NCBI GenBank assembly: GCA_025929535.1
Contig: JAICLZ010000009.1
Span: forward strand, 1 to 64,000
From: Gemmatimonadaceae bacterium
Lineage (GTDB): Bacteria > Gemmatimonadota > Gemmatimonadetes > Gemmatimonadales > Gemmatimonadaceae
Direction of reading: 5' to 3'
DNA length: 64,000 bases
The notes beneath the pieces were generated by a model, which was given only the letters and a program-made list of their open reading frames with translations, had not been told where the DNA came from and did no database searches. Of the stretch, positions 18,715 through 28,415 are shown in pieces. The first letter of the stretch is position 1, and every line of letters begins with the position of its first letter. The position numbers and the translations under genes were made by a program.

Positions 18715-21700
18715 ATGCTCAAGCAAATCGCGACATCACTGTTCGGCACCAGACACGCGCGCGAGATGAAGCGCGTGCAGCCGATCGTCGATGCGATCAA
18801 TCAGGAATACGAGCGGCTCCACTCGGTATCCGAGGAAGAGCTGCGCGGACAGACCGCGAAGCTGCGCGCGATCGTGGCCGAGCGCGCGAAGCCGCTCGAG
18901 GACAGGATCGCGGCGCTCCGCGAGGAGAAGCACTCCGCTCCGGATGCATCCGAGCGCGAACGCATCGATCGCGAGATCAGCGGCGCGGATGGCAAGGGCG
19001 GGCTCGAGGCGGAGCTTCGCGAGTCCATCGCCGAGTCGCTCGACGAGATCCTTCCCGAGGCGTTCGCGACGGTGCGCGAGGGTGCGCGGCGCCTCCTCGG
19101 CACCATCGCGATGGTGGCCGGACACGAGACGCCGTGGACCATGGTGCACTACGATGTGCAGCTCATCGGGGGCATCGAGTTGCACTTCGGCAAGATCGCG
19201 GAGATGGCGACGGGCGAAGGCAAGACGCTCGTGGCGACGCTGCCGCTCTATCTGAACGCGCTCGCGGGCCGCGGCGCGCATCTCGTCACCGTGAACAACT
19301 ATCTCGCCCGCCGCGATTCGCAGTGGATGGGACACGTGTACAACTATCTCGGCCTCACGGTCGGGTGCATCGACGACACGGAGCCGAACACGGCCGAGCG
19401 CAAGGCGGCCTATCTCGCCGACATCACGTACGGCACGAACAACGAGTTCGGCTTCGACTATCTGCGCGACAACATGGTCGTCTCGCTCGATCAGCGCGTG
19501 CAGCGTCCGCACTGGTATGCGATCGTCGACGAGGTCGACTCCGTGCTCATCGACGAGGCGCGCACGCCGCTCATCATTTCGGGACCTGTCGGCGACGAAA
19601 GCGATCTGCAGTATCGCGAGTACAACGCAACCGTCGCCCGCGTCGTGCGTGCGCAGTCGGACGACGCGAACCGCCTCGTCGCCGAGGGCGAGGCGGCGAT
19701 GGGGAGCGGTGACACGAACACCGCCGGACTGCGCTTCTATCAGGCGCAGCTCGGCGCGCCAAAGAACAAGCGCCTGCTCAAGGCGCTGCAGGAGCCCGGC
19801 GTCAAGCAGCTCGTGCAGCGGATGGAGCTCGATCACATCTCCGATCGCAAGCAGCCCGCCGCGAAGCAGCAGTTCCGCGACATCGAGGAGCGGCTGCTCT
19901 TCGTGCTCGACGAGCGCGGCCACACGGTGCACCTCACGGATCGAGGCGCGGATCTGATGTCGCCGGGCGATCCCGACGCGTTTCTCCTGCCGGACATCTC
20001 GGAAGAGGTGCATCGCATCGACCACGACCAATCGCTCTCCCCGCAGGAGAAGCTCGATGCGCGCGCGGCCATCGACCGCGCCTACGCCGAGCGCAGCGAG
20101 CGGCTGAACATCGTGCACCAGCTGCTGCGCGCGCACGCGCTGTACGAAAAGGATGTGAACTACGTCGTGCAGGACGGGCAGGTGCTCATCGTCGATGAGT
20201 TCACGGGGCGCACGATGCCGGGGCGGCGCTGGTCCGAGGGGTTGCACCAGGCGGTCGAGGCCAAGGAAGGGGTGCAGGTGAAGGGCGAGACCCAGACCAT
20301 GGCGACGATCACGATCCAGAACTACTTCCGCATGTACGAGAAGCTCTCCGGCATGACGGGCACGGCCGAGACGGAGGAGACCGAGTTCCACGACATCTAC
20401 AAGCTCGATGTCGCGGTGATTCCGACGAACAAGCCCGTCATCCGCGATGACCGCCAGGACTGGATCTATCGCACGCGGCGCGAGAAGTACAACGCGATTC
20501 TCGAGGAGACGCAGCGTCTTCACGAGCTCGGCTATCCGGTGCTCGTGGGAACGGTGAACGTCGACGTGTCGGAGACGCTTGCGCGCATGTTCCAGCGCGC
20601 CGGGATCAGGCACAACGTGCTCAATGCGAAGTACCACCAGCGCGAGGCCGAGATCGTGGCCGGGGCTGGGCAGCCGGGCGCCGTGACGATCGCGACGAAC
20701 ATGGCCGGCCGCGGAACCGACATCAAGCTCGGTGAGGGCGTGACGCAGTCGAAGCCGTCGAAGGTCAAGGATCCCGACGGGAAGGAGATCGAGGTGATGG
20801 AGGACGGCGGGCTGCACATCATCGGATCCGAGCGCCATGAGTCGCGGCGCATCGACCGGCAGCTGCGCGGACGCTCGGGCCGTCAGGGTGATCCGGGCGC
20901 GACGCAGTTCTTCCTCTCGCTCGAGGATGATCTGATGCGCCTCTTCGGCTCCGAGCGCATCGCGAAGCTGATGGACCGCCTCGGCGCGCAGGAGGGCGAG
21001 GTGCTCTCGCATTCCCTGATCACGCGCTCGATCGAGCAGGCGCAGAAGCGGGTCGAGCTGCAGAACTTCCAGGCACGCAAGCGGCTGCTCGAGTACGACG
21101 ACGTGATGAATCAGCAGCGCGAGGTGATCTATTCGCTGCGGGCCTTCGCGCTCGAGGGCGGCGAGGAGCTCAAGGGCGAGGCGCTGAAGATGGTGGAGCG
21201 CGCGATCGAGCGTCGCGTGGAGCAGTCGCTCGAGGGCTACGATTCCGAGAGCGAGTGGGAGTTCGCAGTGCTGCGCCAGGATCTCCTGATGCATTATCTG
21301 CTGTTCGTGCCGGAGCTCGAGGATGGCGCGGCCGAGAAGCCGGGAACGATCGCCGAAGCGAAGGAGAAGGCGCGGGCGGCGGCAAACGCGGCGTTCACCG
21401 CGAAGCTCGCGTCGCTCGACATCTACTCCGACGCGCTCCTGTCGCGCGTGATGCTGCACGTGCTGGACGAGAAGTGGAAGGATCATCTCTACGATCTCGA
21501 TCAGCTCCGCAACGCGATCCACTATCGATCGTGGGGGCAGAAGGATCCCCTCGTCGAGTACAAGCAGGAGGCGTACACGATGTTCGTGGATCTCATGTCC
21601 GACCTCTACAACACCTTCGCCGAGCGGTTCTTGCGCGCACAGATCGTGATCGAGCCGCCGCAGGGACAGATGGGCGACGGCGACGGGTCGAACGGCCGCA

Positions 21701-22029
21701 GGGGTCCTCGCGTGCCCGCGCCCGCAGCGCCGACGCGGCGCTACAACGCGCTCGGCATTCTTGAGGATGTGCCGTCGAGCGACGGAGGCTCGGACGTGGC
21801 GATCGCGCCGGGAGAGCCCGAGGGCAACGTGGACATCGGACCCGATGAGGCGCCCAAGCGCGATGTCGCGGCGCGAAAGGACGTGCGGATCGTGGGGGCG
21901 GGTCGCGGCATCGACGGTCTCGCGGCAAAGTCCGCGGGCAACACCGACTGGTCGAGCGTGGGACGAAATGATCCGTGCCCGTGCGGCTCGGGGAAGAAGT
22001 TCAAGAAGTGCCACGGAGCGACCATGTAG
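18715..22029 (+). CDS. secA: Preprotein translocase motor SecA
   Basis: ATPase that drives proteins through SecYEG. The 1104-residue protein is about 200 residues longer than the Escherichia coli enzyme. Walker A is ATGEGKTLVA near residue 165, the DEAD-type box is DEVDSVLIDEARTPL, motif VI is SERHESRRIDRQLRGRSGRQ, and the C-terminus carries a zinc-binding SEC-C motif, NDPCPCGSGKKFKKCHG. Extra length comes from a charged insertion around residues 62-110, before ILPEAFATVREGARR, a second one in the 300-370 region, and a disordered linker before the zinc motif. A clean terminator follows. Confidence 0.97.
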   Translation: MLKQIATSLFGTRHAREMKRVQPIVDAINQEYERLHSVSEEELRGQTAKLRAIVAERAKPLEDRIAALREEKHSAPDASERERIDREISGADGKGGLEAELRESIAESLDEILPEAFATVREGARRLLGTIAMVAGHETPWTMVHYDVQLIGGIELHFGKIAEMATGEGKTLVATLPLYLNALAGRGAHLVTVNNYLARRDSQWMGHVYNYLGLTVGCIDDTEPNTAERKAAYLADITYGTNNEFGFDYLRDNMVVSLDQRVQRPHWYAIVDEVDSVLIDEARTPLIISGPVGDESDLQYREYNATVARVVRAQSDDANRLVAEGEAAMGSGDTNTAGLRFYQAQLGAPKNKRLLKALQEPGVKQLVQRMELDHISDRKQPAAKQQFRDIEERLLFVLDERGHTVHLTDRGADLMSPGDPDAFLLPDISEEVHRIDHDQSLSPQEKLDARAAIDRAYAERSERLNIVHQLLRAHALYEKDVNYVVQDGQVLIVDEFTGRTMPGRRWSEGLHQAVEAKEGVQVKGETQTMATITIQNYFRMYEKLSGMTGTAETEETEFHDIYKLDVAVIPTNKPVIRDDRQDWIYRTRREKYNAILEETQRLHELGYPVLVGTVNVDVSETLARMFQRAGIRHNVLNAKYHQREAEIVAGAGQPGAVTIATNMAGRGTDIKLGEGVTQSKPSKVKDPDGKEIEVMEDGGLHIIGSERHESRRIDRQLRGRSGRQGDPGATQFFLSLEDDLMRLFGSERIAKLMDRLGAQEGEVLSHSLITRSIEQAQKRVELQNFQARKRLLEYDDVMNQQREVIYSLRAFALEGGEELKGEALKMVERAIERRVEQSLEGYDSESEWEFAVLRQDLLMHYLLFVPELEDGAAEKPGTIAEAKEKARAAANAAFTAKLASLDIYSDALLSRVMLHVLDEKWKDHLYDLDQLRNAIHYRSWGQKDPLVEYKQEAYTMFVDLMSDLYNTFAERFLRAQIVIEPPQGQMGDGDGSNGRRGPRVPAPAAPTRRYNALGILEDVPSSDGGSDVAIAPGEPEGNVDIGPDEAPKRDVAARKDVRIVGAGRGIDGLAAKSAGNTDWSSVGRNDPCPCGSGKKFKKCHGATM

Positions 22030-22086
22030 CCCCGGGAAGCTCGGGCGGTGCTTCTGCCGCAGTCGAATGGAACCGATGTCTCACCG

Positions 22087-22123
22087 GACGCGCGCCCCGC
22101 TATCTAGGGCGCGCGGTCTTTTT
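22087..22123 (+). terminator. Intrinsic terminator after secA
   Basis: The arms 22087-22098 and 22107-22118 pair over about 11 positions with one bulged base and are followed by five T residues (22119-22123). It closes the bamD-nadD-secA transcript 57 bp past the secA stop. Confidence 0.85.
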
Positions 22124-22192
22124 GCGGGCCGCTTCCTTCGCGAGGAGTGTTCGCCCGTGTCGCCTTCCGCTTGCCCTGCCGCCCCAGTTGCA

Positions 22193-22870
22193 ATGAGTAT
22201 CAGAGAGCTTCCGCGGTCCGAACGGCCGCGCGAGCGATTGCGCGACCTCGGTGCGGCATCGCTGAGCGCGGCCGAGCTGATCGCGATCGTGGTCGGAACG
22301 GGCGGCACGGGCCGGTCCGCGATCGCGGTGGGTCAGTCGATACTCGAATCTGCTGGCGGATCGCTTCGCCGAATCGCCGCGCAGCCAGTCGCGTCGCTCA
22401 CCCTCATGCGCGGCGTGGGCTCGGCGCGCGCCGCGACGGTGCACGCCGCGCTCGAGCTGGGGCGCCGCATGGCGAGCGAGGGGCGCGATGAGGGCGCTCC
22501 GATGCGGTCACCGCGCGAAGTCTACGCCGCCTTCGCATCGCGGCTGCAGGATCTGCCGGTCGAGGAGTTCCACGTGGCGGTGCTCGACTCGCAGCACCGG
22601 CTCGAACGCGACATCGCGGTCACCAGAGGCATTCTGAACTCGTCGCTCGTGCATCCGCGCGAGGTCTTCCGGGAAGCGATCGCGGAGCGTGCGGCCGCGA
22701 TCATCCTGGTCCACAACCACCCGAGCGGCGACCCGACACCCTCCGCGGACGATCGAGTCGTGACGGACCAACTGGTGGCTGCGGGCCGGCTGCTGGACAT
22801 CCCCGTACACGATCACCTGATCGTGGGGCGAGGCCGCTACGTGAGCTTCGCGGAGGCCGGACTGCTGTAG
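22193..22870 (+). CDS. radC: RadC family JAMM/MPN+ protein
   Basis: A 225-residue protein of the RadC family, once thought to act in DNA repair; its molecular role is unsettled. It has the N-terminal UPF0758 helix-hairpin-helix domain (RELPRSERPRERLRDLGAAS, then LMRGVGSARAATVHAALELGRR) and a C-terminal metallo-isopeptidase-like domain with the JAMM zinc motif HNHPSGDPTPSADD. ATG 22193 fits the family N-terminus; a longer frame upstream runs through the secA terminator and is implausible. It stands alone, with a gene-free repeat region immediately downstream. Confidence 0.93.
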   Translation: MSIRELPRSERPRERLRDLGAASLSAAELIAIVVGTGGTGRSAIAVGQSILESAGGSLRRIAAQPVASLTLMRGVGSARAATVHAALELGRRMASEGRDEGAPMRSPREVYAAFASRLQDLPVEEFHVAVLDSQHRLERDIAVTRGILNSSLVHPREVFREAIAERAAAIILVHNHPSGDPTPSADDRVVTDQLVAAGRLLDIPVHDHLIVGRGRYVSFAEAGLL

Positions 22871-23667
22871 GGCTCGGGCTTCGCCTCGAACTGCAACTGC
22901 GGATCACGAATCGAGCCAATCAACTACAATCGAATCAGTACACTCCCGGCGTGGTCGCACCGGAATGGAGCAACGGTTCCTTTGTTGGCAACGGCAGGCG
23001 TGGAGAGAGGAGTTCCTGCAGTTCCTTCAGTTGCCAACCAAAAAAATACCGCTCTCCATGTGCAGCGTCCCATCGCCGAGCACGGAAGCAATCCGTTTTC
23101 TCATCCGTTCGATCCGTTCCATTCGTAGTTCCAAAGCAGTTAGCGCTGAGTACTGCTTGCCGCTTGCCCAAAACGGCAACAGCCGCTCGGGCTGGCTCGA
23201 ACATTTTTGAGATACGGATGAAAAAACGGATGGAAACGGATTGAACGGATACTACGAACCTCGTTCCCCGCATCATTGCGCGGGAGCAAAGATATCCGAT
23301 TCGAGTCGCGCGGGCCGGACCACACGGCAACAACAGGGGCAACGGCAACTGGGGAACGACCACACAAACGGATGCTGACGGACACCAACGGAAACGGCGA
23401 CAACCCTGACCGCGTGATGCTCGCTCTGGAGAGAAGCAACCGATCTTTGACTGGAAACGGCGGGGTGTAGAGCGATTCAGTTCCATGCGTAGCGCCCCTC
23501 TCCCTGCGCACCGGTTCGATTCGTTTCATTGATTCGATTCGTGATCAGCCGTTGCAGTTCTCAACGCCGGCACCGCCCGGCCCCTCACCGCGTTAGTCAC
23601 CTGCCTACCCATTCCCTCATATTTCGGTTTAGGTTGCGAAGCGGCCCCAGGCCATGACAGGACATCG
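22871..23667. repeat. Gene-free block bounded by inverted repeats (22891-23557)
   Basis: This gap of about 800 bases has no credible gene and is visibly poorer in GC than the neighbours. Bases 22891-22913 are the inverted complement of 23535-23557 at 21 of 23 positions, and the similarity continues inwards less perfectly (22914-22936 against 23513-23534). Within it are a stem made by 22981-22992 and 23030-23043 (GTTGGCAAC with GTTGCCAAC), three ATCCGTT heptamers (23091, 23103, 23112) and three AACGGAT heptamers (23225, 23235, 23244) flanking about 100 bases, and blocks shared with 13644-13749. It may be a non-autonomous mobile or REP-like element. No transposase is near. Confidence 0.65.
23630..23635 (+). 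promoter_or_regulatory. Candidate -10 box of rel
   Basis: TAGGTT followed by GCG lies 32 bp before the rel start, matching a recurrent motif in this window (TA-N2-TT with a nearby GCG). A start-proximal AGGA (6 bp spacer) would serve as ribosome-binding site. I see no good -35 box. Confidence 0.3.
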
Positions 23668-25833
23668 ATGACGGCACCAACGCTCAAATCGATTCTTCCC
23701 GAGCTCAATCTCGGTGACGCCCGCCTCGAGCGACTCGACGCGGACCTCATCGCGCGCGCGTTCAAGTTCAGCGAGCGCGCGCACTACGGGCAGAAGCGAT
23801 CCTCGGGCGCGCCATATCTCCATCACTGCGTGGAGGTGGCGAAGATCCTGGCCGAGCTGCATCTCGATTCGAGCACCGTCGCCTGTGGGCTCATTCACGA
23901 TGTCGTCGAGGATACGGCCGTCACCGTGGCGGACGTCGCGGCCGAGTTCGGGAAGGAGATCGCCGCCATCGTCGATGGCGTCACCAAGATCGGAAACATC
24001 TCCTTCCAGTCGCGCGAGGAGCGCCAGGTCGAGAACTACCGCAAGCTCCTCCTCTCGATCGCGAAGGACGTTCGCGTCATCCTGATCAAGCTCGCGGACC
24101 GCCTTCACAACATGCGCACCCTCGACTATCTCCCCGAGGAGAAGCGACGCCGCATCGCGCAGGAGACGATGGATCTCTACGCACCGCTCGCGCACCGCTT
24201 CGGAATGGCGCAGATGCGGTGGGAGCTCGAGGACCTCTCCTTCAAGTACATCGAGCCGGCCGAATACAAGGCGCTGGCGAAGCTCGTTGCCCAGAAGCGC
24301 GATCTGCGCGAGCAGCTCATCACCCAGTTCTCGGAGCCCCTGGACCGCGAGCTCGAGCGCGCCGGCATCAAGGACGTCGAGGTCGTCGGCCGTCCCAAGC
24401 ATCTCTGGTCCATCTGGAAGAAGATGAAGTCGCGCGACAAGCCGTACGAGGAGATCTACGACCTCATGGCGGTGCGCGTGCTCGTCAACAGCGTGCCCGA
24501 GTGCTACCACGCGCTCGGCGTCATCCACGACGGGTGGACGCCGCTCCAGGAGCGCATCAAGGATTACATCGCGCAGCCCAAGTCGAACGGCTACAAGTCG
24601 CTGCACACGACCGTGTTCGGGCCCGGGCGGCAGCTCTACGAGGTGCAGATCCGCACGCGCGAGATGCACGATACCGCCGAGTACGGCATCGCGGCGCACT
24701 GGCTGTACAAGGAGAATCGCTCGAGCGCGGACAAGGCCGAGCAGGACATGAGCTGGCTGCGCCAGATCCTCGAGTTCCAGCTCGACGCGAAAAATCCGGA
24801 TGAGTTCCTCGAGTTCCTGAAGCTCGATCTGTATCAGAAGGAGATCTTCGTCCTCACGCCCACCGGCGACGTGATCGAGCTTCCCGAGGGCGCGACCCCG
24901 ATCGACTTCGCCTTCGCCGTGCATACCGAAGTCGGGCTGCACTGCCAGGGCGCGAAGGTGAACGGCCGCATCGCGCCGCTCTCGCGCGAGCTGCGCAGCT
25001 CGGACACGGTGGAGATCGTGACGTCGCCAACGGCGCGCCCGAGCCGCGACTGGCTCGCGCACGTGCGCACGGGACGCGCGCGCCACAAGATCCGTCAGTG
25101 GATTCGTGTCGAGGAACAGAACACGTCGGCGAAGATCGGTCGCGAGATGCTCGACCGCGAGCTGCGCCGGCGCCACGTGAAACCGGATGACGCACTGCTC
25201 ACCCAGGCCGCGAAGGCGCTCGGGCTCAACGACTCGAAGCATCTGATCTCGTCGATCGGACAGGGTGACATCGCGATCGCGCAGGCGCTCCGGATCATGT
25301 TTCCGGAGGAGTCCACCGAAACCCCTGCCAAGGCGAGCACGATCGAGCGGCTCGTGCGCCGCATGCGCGGGCCCGCGCGCGGCGTGCGCATCCAGGGCGT
25401 GGACGGGCTCATGGTGCGCTACTCGCAATGCTGTCAGCCGGTGCCGGGAGATCCGGTGGTCGGTTACGTCACGCGCGGCCGCGGGGTGAGCATCCATCGC
25501 GTGGACTGCCCGAACGTGCTCCTGCTCGCCGAGGAGCCGGAGCGCCGCCTCGACATCGACTGGAAGGAGCAGGAGGGCGAGCTCTTTCTCGTGCGCCTGG
25601 CTCTCGAGGGATCGGACCGCCGCGGACTCTACGCCGACGTCGCCGCCGCGATCACGGAAAGCGGCACGAGCATCAAGAGCATGGAGCTCAAATCAGGGCT
25701 CGGGGGCAACGTGTCCGGATCGGTGCTGCTCGAGGTCGAGAATCTGGCGCATCTGCAGAAGCTCACCAGGCTCATCCGTAGAGTGAAGGGGATCTCCAGC
25801 TGCGAGCGCCGCGAGCGCACGGAGAAGCACTAG
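23668..25833 (+). CDS. rel: Bifunctional (p)ppGpp synthetase/hydrolase (RelA/SpoT)
   Basis: Controls the stringent response by making and degrading (p)ppGpp. The 721-residue protein has the complete long-RSH architecture: HD hydrolase domain with intact catalytic residues (YLHHCVEVAKIL, GLIHDVVEDT, LADRLHNMRTL; about residues 45-155), synthetase domain (KKMKSRDKPYEEIYDLMAVRV and KSNGYKSLHTTVFG, about 240-320), TGS domain (IFVLTPTGDVIELPEGATPIDFAF region, near 390), a helical/zinc-finger region with CCQPVPGDPVVGYVTRG, and a C-terminal ACT domain. Intact HD residues argue for a bifunctional enzyme. Confidence 0.95.
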   Translation: MTAPTLKSILPELNLGDARLERLDADLIARAFKFSERAHYGQKRSSGAPYLHHCVEVAKILAELHLDSSTVACGLIHDVVEDTAVTVADVAAEFGKEIAAIVDGVTKIGNISFQSREERQVENYRKLLLSIAKDVRVILIKLADRLHNMRTLDYLPEEKRRRIAQETMDLYAPLAHRFGMAQMRWELEDLSFKYIEPAEYKALAKLVAQKRDLREQLITQFSEPLDRELERAGIKDVEVVGRPKHLWSIWKKMKSRDKPYEEIYDLMAVRVLVNSVPECYHALGVIHDGWTPLQERIKDYIAQPKSNGYKSLHTTVFGPGRQLYEVQIRTREMHDTAEYGIAAHWLYKENRSSADKAEQDMSWLRQILEFQLDAKNPDEFLEFLKLDLYQKEIFVLTPTGDVIELPEGATPIDFAFAVHTEVGLHCQGAKVNGRIAPLSRELRSSDTVEIVTSPTARPSRDWLAHVRTGRARHKIRQWIRVEEQNTSAKIGREMLDRELRRRHVKPDDALLTQAAKALGLNDSKHLISSIGQGDIAIAQALRIMFPEESTETPAKASTIERLVRRMRGPARGVRIQGVDGLMVRYSQCCQPVPGDPVVGYVTRGRGVSIHRVDCPNVLLLAEEPERRLDIDWKEQEGELFLVRLALEGSDRRGLYADVAAAITESGTSIKSMELKSGLGGNVSGSVLLEVENLAHLQKLTRLIRRVKGISSCERRERTEKH

Positions 25834-25847
25834 CGCCGCACCCCCTC

Positions 25848-25874
25848 CTTCGGCGTCGCGCCGGCGAGCCGAAG
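25848..25874 (+). terminator. Hairpin between rel and uvrB, no T-run
   Basis: A perfect 7-bp stem (CTTCGGC at 25848-25854 with GCCGAAG at 25868-25874) around a 13-nt loop, 15 bp past the rel stop. It lacks a T-tract, so it may be a weak terminator or a 3'-end stabilising structure. Confidence 0.35.
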
Positions 25875-25888
25875 AGCCACCGAATCGT

Positions 25889-25894
25889 TATATT
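25889..25894 (+). promoter_or_regulatory. Candidate -10 box of uvrB, leaderless
   Basis: TATATT ends 5 bp before the uvrB ATG at 25900, in the middle of GC-rich DNA. With a start site 6-7 bp downstream of the box, the transcript would begin at the start codon. No Shine-Dalgarno sequence is present. No clear -35 box. Confidence 0.4.
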
Positions 25895-25899
25895 TCCGC

Positions 25900-27960
25900 A
25901 TGGCCGAATTCGATCTGCAGGCTCCGTTCAAGCCCGCCGGTGATCAGCCGCGCGCGATCGCCGAGCTTTCCGCGGGACTCGAGCGCGGCGATCGCTTCCA
26001 GACGCTCCTGGGCGTCACCGGCTCCGGGAAGACCATGTCCGTCGCCAACGTCATCAAGGCGCATGGACGCCCCACCCTCGTGCTCTCGCACAACAAGACG
26101 CTCGCGGCGCAGCTGTACGGGGAGCTCAAGAGCTTCTTCCCGCACAACGCGGTCGAGTACTTCATCTCGTACTACGACTACTACCAGCCGGAAGCGTACG
26201 TCCCGACGACCGACACGTACATCGAGAAGGACGCGTCGATCAACGAGGACATCGACCGCCTGCGCCTCCGCGCGACGTCGAGCCTGATGGAGCGCGAGGA
26301 CGTCATCATCGTCGCGACCGTGTCCGCGATCTACGGCCTCGGTGATCCCGTCGAATATCGCGCGCGCATGGTGAGCATCGCGCGCGGCGACGTGCGCGGC
26401 CGCGATGACATTCTGCGCGCGCTCGTGGGCATCCAGTACTCGCGCAACGATGTCTCCTTCGAGCGGGGCACCTTTCGCGTGCGCGGCGACACGGTCGAGA
26501 TCTTTCCCGCGTACGAGGAGCAGGGCGTGCGCGTCGAGATGTGGGGCGATGAGGTCGAGAAGATCTCGAAGATCGACTGCGTCACCGGCGAGACGATCGC
26601 CGATCTCGAGCGCGCCGCGATCTATCCCGCCAAGCACTTCGTGACCTCGCGCCCGACGCTCGAGCGCGCGATCGCGCTCATCCGCGCCGAGCTCGCCGAG
26701 CGGCTGACGGTGCTGCGCGAGCAGGGGAAGCTGCTCGAGGCGCAGCGGCTCGAGTCGCGCACGAACTTCGATGTCGAGATGATGCTCGAGGTCGGAACGT
26801 GCGCCGGGATCGAGAACTACTCGCGCCACCTCTCCGGTCGCGCCGCGGGCGAGCGTCCTGCGTGTCTCTTCGACTTCTTCCCCGAGGATTTCCTCGTGGT
26901 GGTCGACGAGTCGCACGTGTCGCTGCCGCAGATCGGCGGCATGTTCAACGGCGATCGCGCGCGCAAGCTCACGCTCGTCGACTACGGCTTTCGCCTGCCG
27001 AGCGCGCTCGACAATCGACCGCTGATGTTCGACGAGTTTCTGAAGCTCACGCCGCGCGCGCTGTTCGTGTCAGCAACGCCGGGCGATCTCGAGCTCCAGC
27101 TCTCGGAGGGCGTGGTCGTCGAGCAGATCATCCGACCCACGGGACTCGTCGATCCGGAGATCGAGGTGCGTCCCGTGCGCGGTCAGGTCGACGACCTGCT
27201 CGGCGAGATCCGGCTGCGCGAGCGGCGCGGCGAGCGCGTGCTCGTCACCACACTCACGAAGCGGATGGCGGAGGATCTCACCGACTATCTGCAGCAGATG
27301 GGCGTGCGCGTGCGCTACATGCACTCGGACATCGATGCGATCGAGCGCGTGGAGATCATCCGCGGTCTCAGGCTCGGCGACTTCGATGTGCTCGTCGGCA
27401 TCAACCTGCTGCGCGAGGGACTCGATCTCCCCGAGGTGTCGCTCGTGGCGGTACTCGATGCGGACCAGGAAGGATTTCTCCGCAGCGACCGCTCGCTCAT
27501 CCAGACCACCGGACGCGCGGCGCGCCACGTCGAGGGTCGCGCGATCTTCTACGCGGACAGAGTCACCGGCTCGATGGCGCGCTGCATCGACGAGACCAGG
27601 CGCCGCCGCGAGATCCAGCGCGCGTACAATCTCGCGCACGACATCACGCCGACGACCGTCGTCAAGAGCACCGAGCAGGTGCGCTTCATCACGCGCGTGG
27701 CCGATGCGCGCGGCGAGCGGGATGACAAGGGCAGAAAGGTCGCGGAACAGGTGGCGACGTATGCCAGCGAGATGGACACCGCCACGCTCATCGAGCTGCT
27801 CGAGTCGCAAATGAAGGAAGCGGCGGCGAATCTCGATTTCGAGTCGGCGGCGGCGCTGCGCGATCAGCTGCTCGAGGTGAAGGCGAAGGGGAACGGCAGC
27901 GCCGCTGCGCTCGGATCGAGACGTGGAGAGGGGCTGAGCCGCATCCGGGCGCCGCGCTGA
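25900..27960 (+). CDS. uvrB: UvrABC excision nuclease subunit B
   Basis: Damage-verifying helicase-like subunit of nucleotide excision repair. The 686-residue protein has Walker A GVTGSGKT at residues 38-45, the beta-hairpin segment [12 protein letters not shown] (about 91-102) that inserts between DNA strands, [13 protein letters not shown] (Walker B), the C-terminal helicase motif [18 protein letters not shown] and QTTGRAARH, and a C-terminal UVR domain ([19 protein letters not shown] onwards) that binds UvrC. ATG 25900 fits the conserved start. uvrA and uvrC are not in the window. Its stop overlaps the tsaE start. Confidence 0.97.
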   Translation: MAEFDLQAPFKPAGDQPRAIAELSAGLERGDRFQTLLGVTGSGKTMSVANVIKAHGRPTLVLSHNKTLAAQLYGELKSFFPHNAVEYFISYYDYYQPEAYVPTTDTYIEKDASINEDIDRLRLRATSSLMEREDVIIVATVSAIYGLGDPVEYRARMVSIARGDVRGRDDILRALVGIQYSRNDVSFERGTFRVRGDTVEIFPAYEEQGVRVEMWGDEVEKISKIDCVTGETIADLERAAIYPAKHFVTSRPTLERAIALIRAELAERLTVLREQGKLLEAQRLESRTNFDVEMMLEVGTCAGIENYSRHLSGRAAGERPACLFDFFPEDFLVVVDESHVSLPQIGGMFNGDRARKLTLVDYGFRLPSALDNRPLMFDEFLKLTPRALFVSATPGDLELQLSEGVVVEQIIRPTGLVDPEIEVRPVRGQVDDLLGEIRLRERRGERVLVTTLTKRMAEDLTDYLQQMGVRVRYMHSDIDAIERVEIIRGLRLGDFDVLVGINLLREGLDLPEVSLVAVLDADQEGFLRSDRSLIQTTGRAARHVEGRAIFYADRVTGSMARCIDETRRRREIQRAYNLAHDITPTTVVKSTEQVRFITRVADARGERDDKGRKVAEQVATYASEMDTATLIELLESQMKEAAANLDFESAAALRDQLLEVKAKGNGSAAALGSRRGEGLSRIRAPR

Positions 27961-28415
27961 TGGATGTGCACCACCACATCGTGCCCGATGCGGCACCCCG
28001 CGGCCACATCGCCTTGACGCGCGCGGAGCTCGTCGCGTGGGGCGAGCGCTTCGGCAAGTCGGCGCACGCGCGGCTCGTCGTCGCGATCGCCGGCGATTTG
28101 GGCGCCGGAAAGACCACACTGGTCCAGGCGATCTGCCGGGGCGCCGGCGTGACCAGCGAGGTCACGAGCCCGACGTACGCGCTCGTGCACGAGTACATGG
28201 GCGATCGCTTTCCGATCTATCATCTCGATCTGTACCGGCTCGAGAAGCCCGAGGAGCTGACGAATCTCGGCTGGGACGACATGCTGCGCGCGAACGCGCT
28301 CGTTCTCGTCGAGTGGCCCGAGCGCGGCGGGGATCGCATTCCGCCAGACGCGGTGCCGATCGATCTCGAGCTCGATCCGGCGGACGAGGAGCGGCGTCTC
28401 CTCCTCGCCGGATGA
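27960..28415 (+). CDS. tsaE: t6A-synthesis ATPase TsaE
   Basis: ATPase of the TsaBDE complex that makes N6-threonylcarbamoyladenosine in tRNA. The 151-residue protein has the P-loop GDLGAGKTTL (Lys51), the family segment VTSPTYALVHEY, and YHLDLYRLEKPEELTNLGWDD, LVLVEWPERG near the end. ATG 27960 overlaps the uvrB stop (TGATG). It overlaps tsaB by 4 bp. The two partners are adjacent, but tsaD is not in the window. Confidence 0.95.
   Translation: MDVHHHIVPDAAPRGHIALTRAELVAWGERFGKSAHARLVVAIAGDLGAGKTTLVQAICRGAGVTSEVTSPTYALVHEYMGDRFPIYHLDLYRLEKPEELTNLGWDDMLRANALVLVEWPERGGDRIPPDAVPIDLELDPADEERRLLLAG

Noticed and set aside
22935-23529. Short open frames on both strands of the radC-rel gap
   Set aside because: They overlap one another, have no start signals and no family features, and they cross the inverted repeat structure. 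The region is better read as non-coding.
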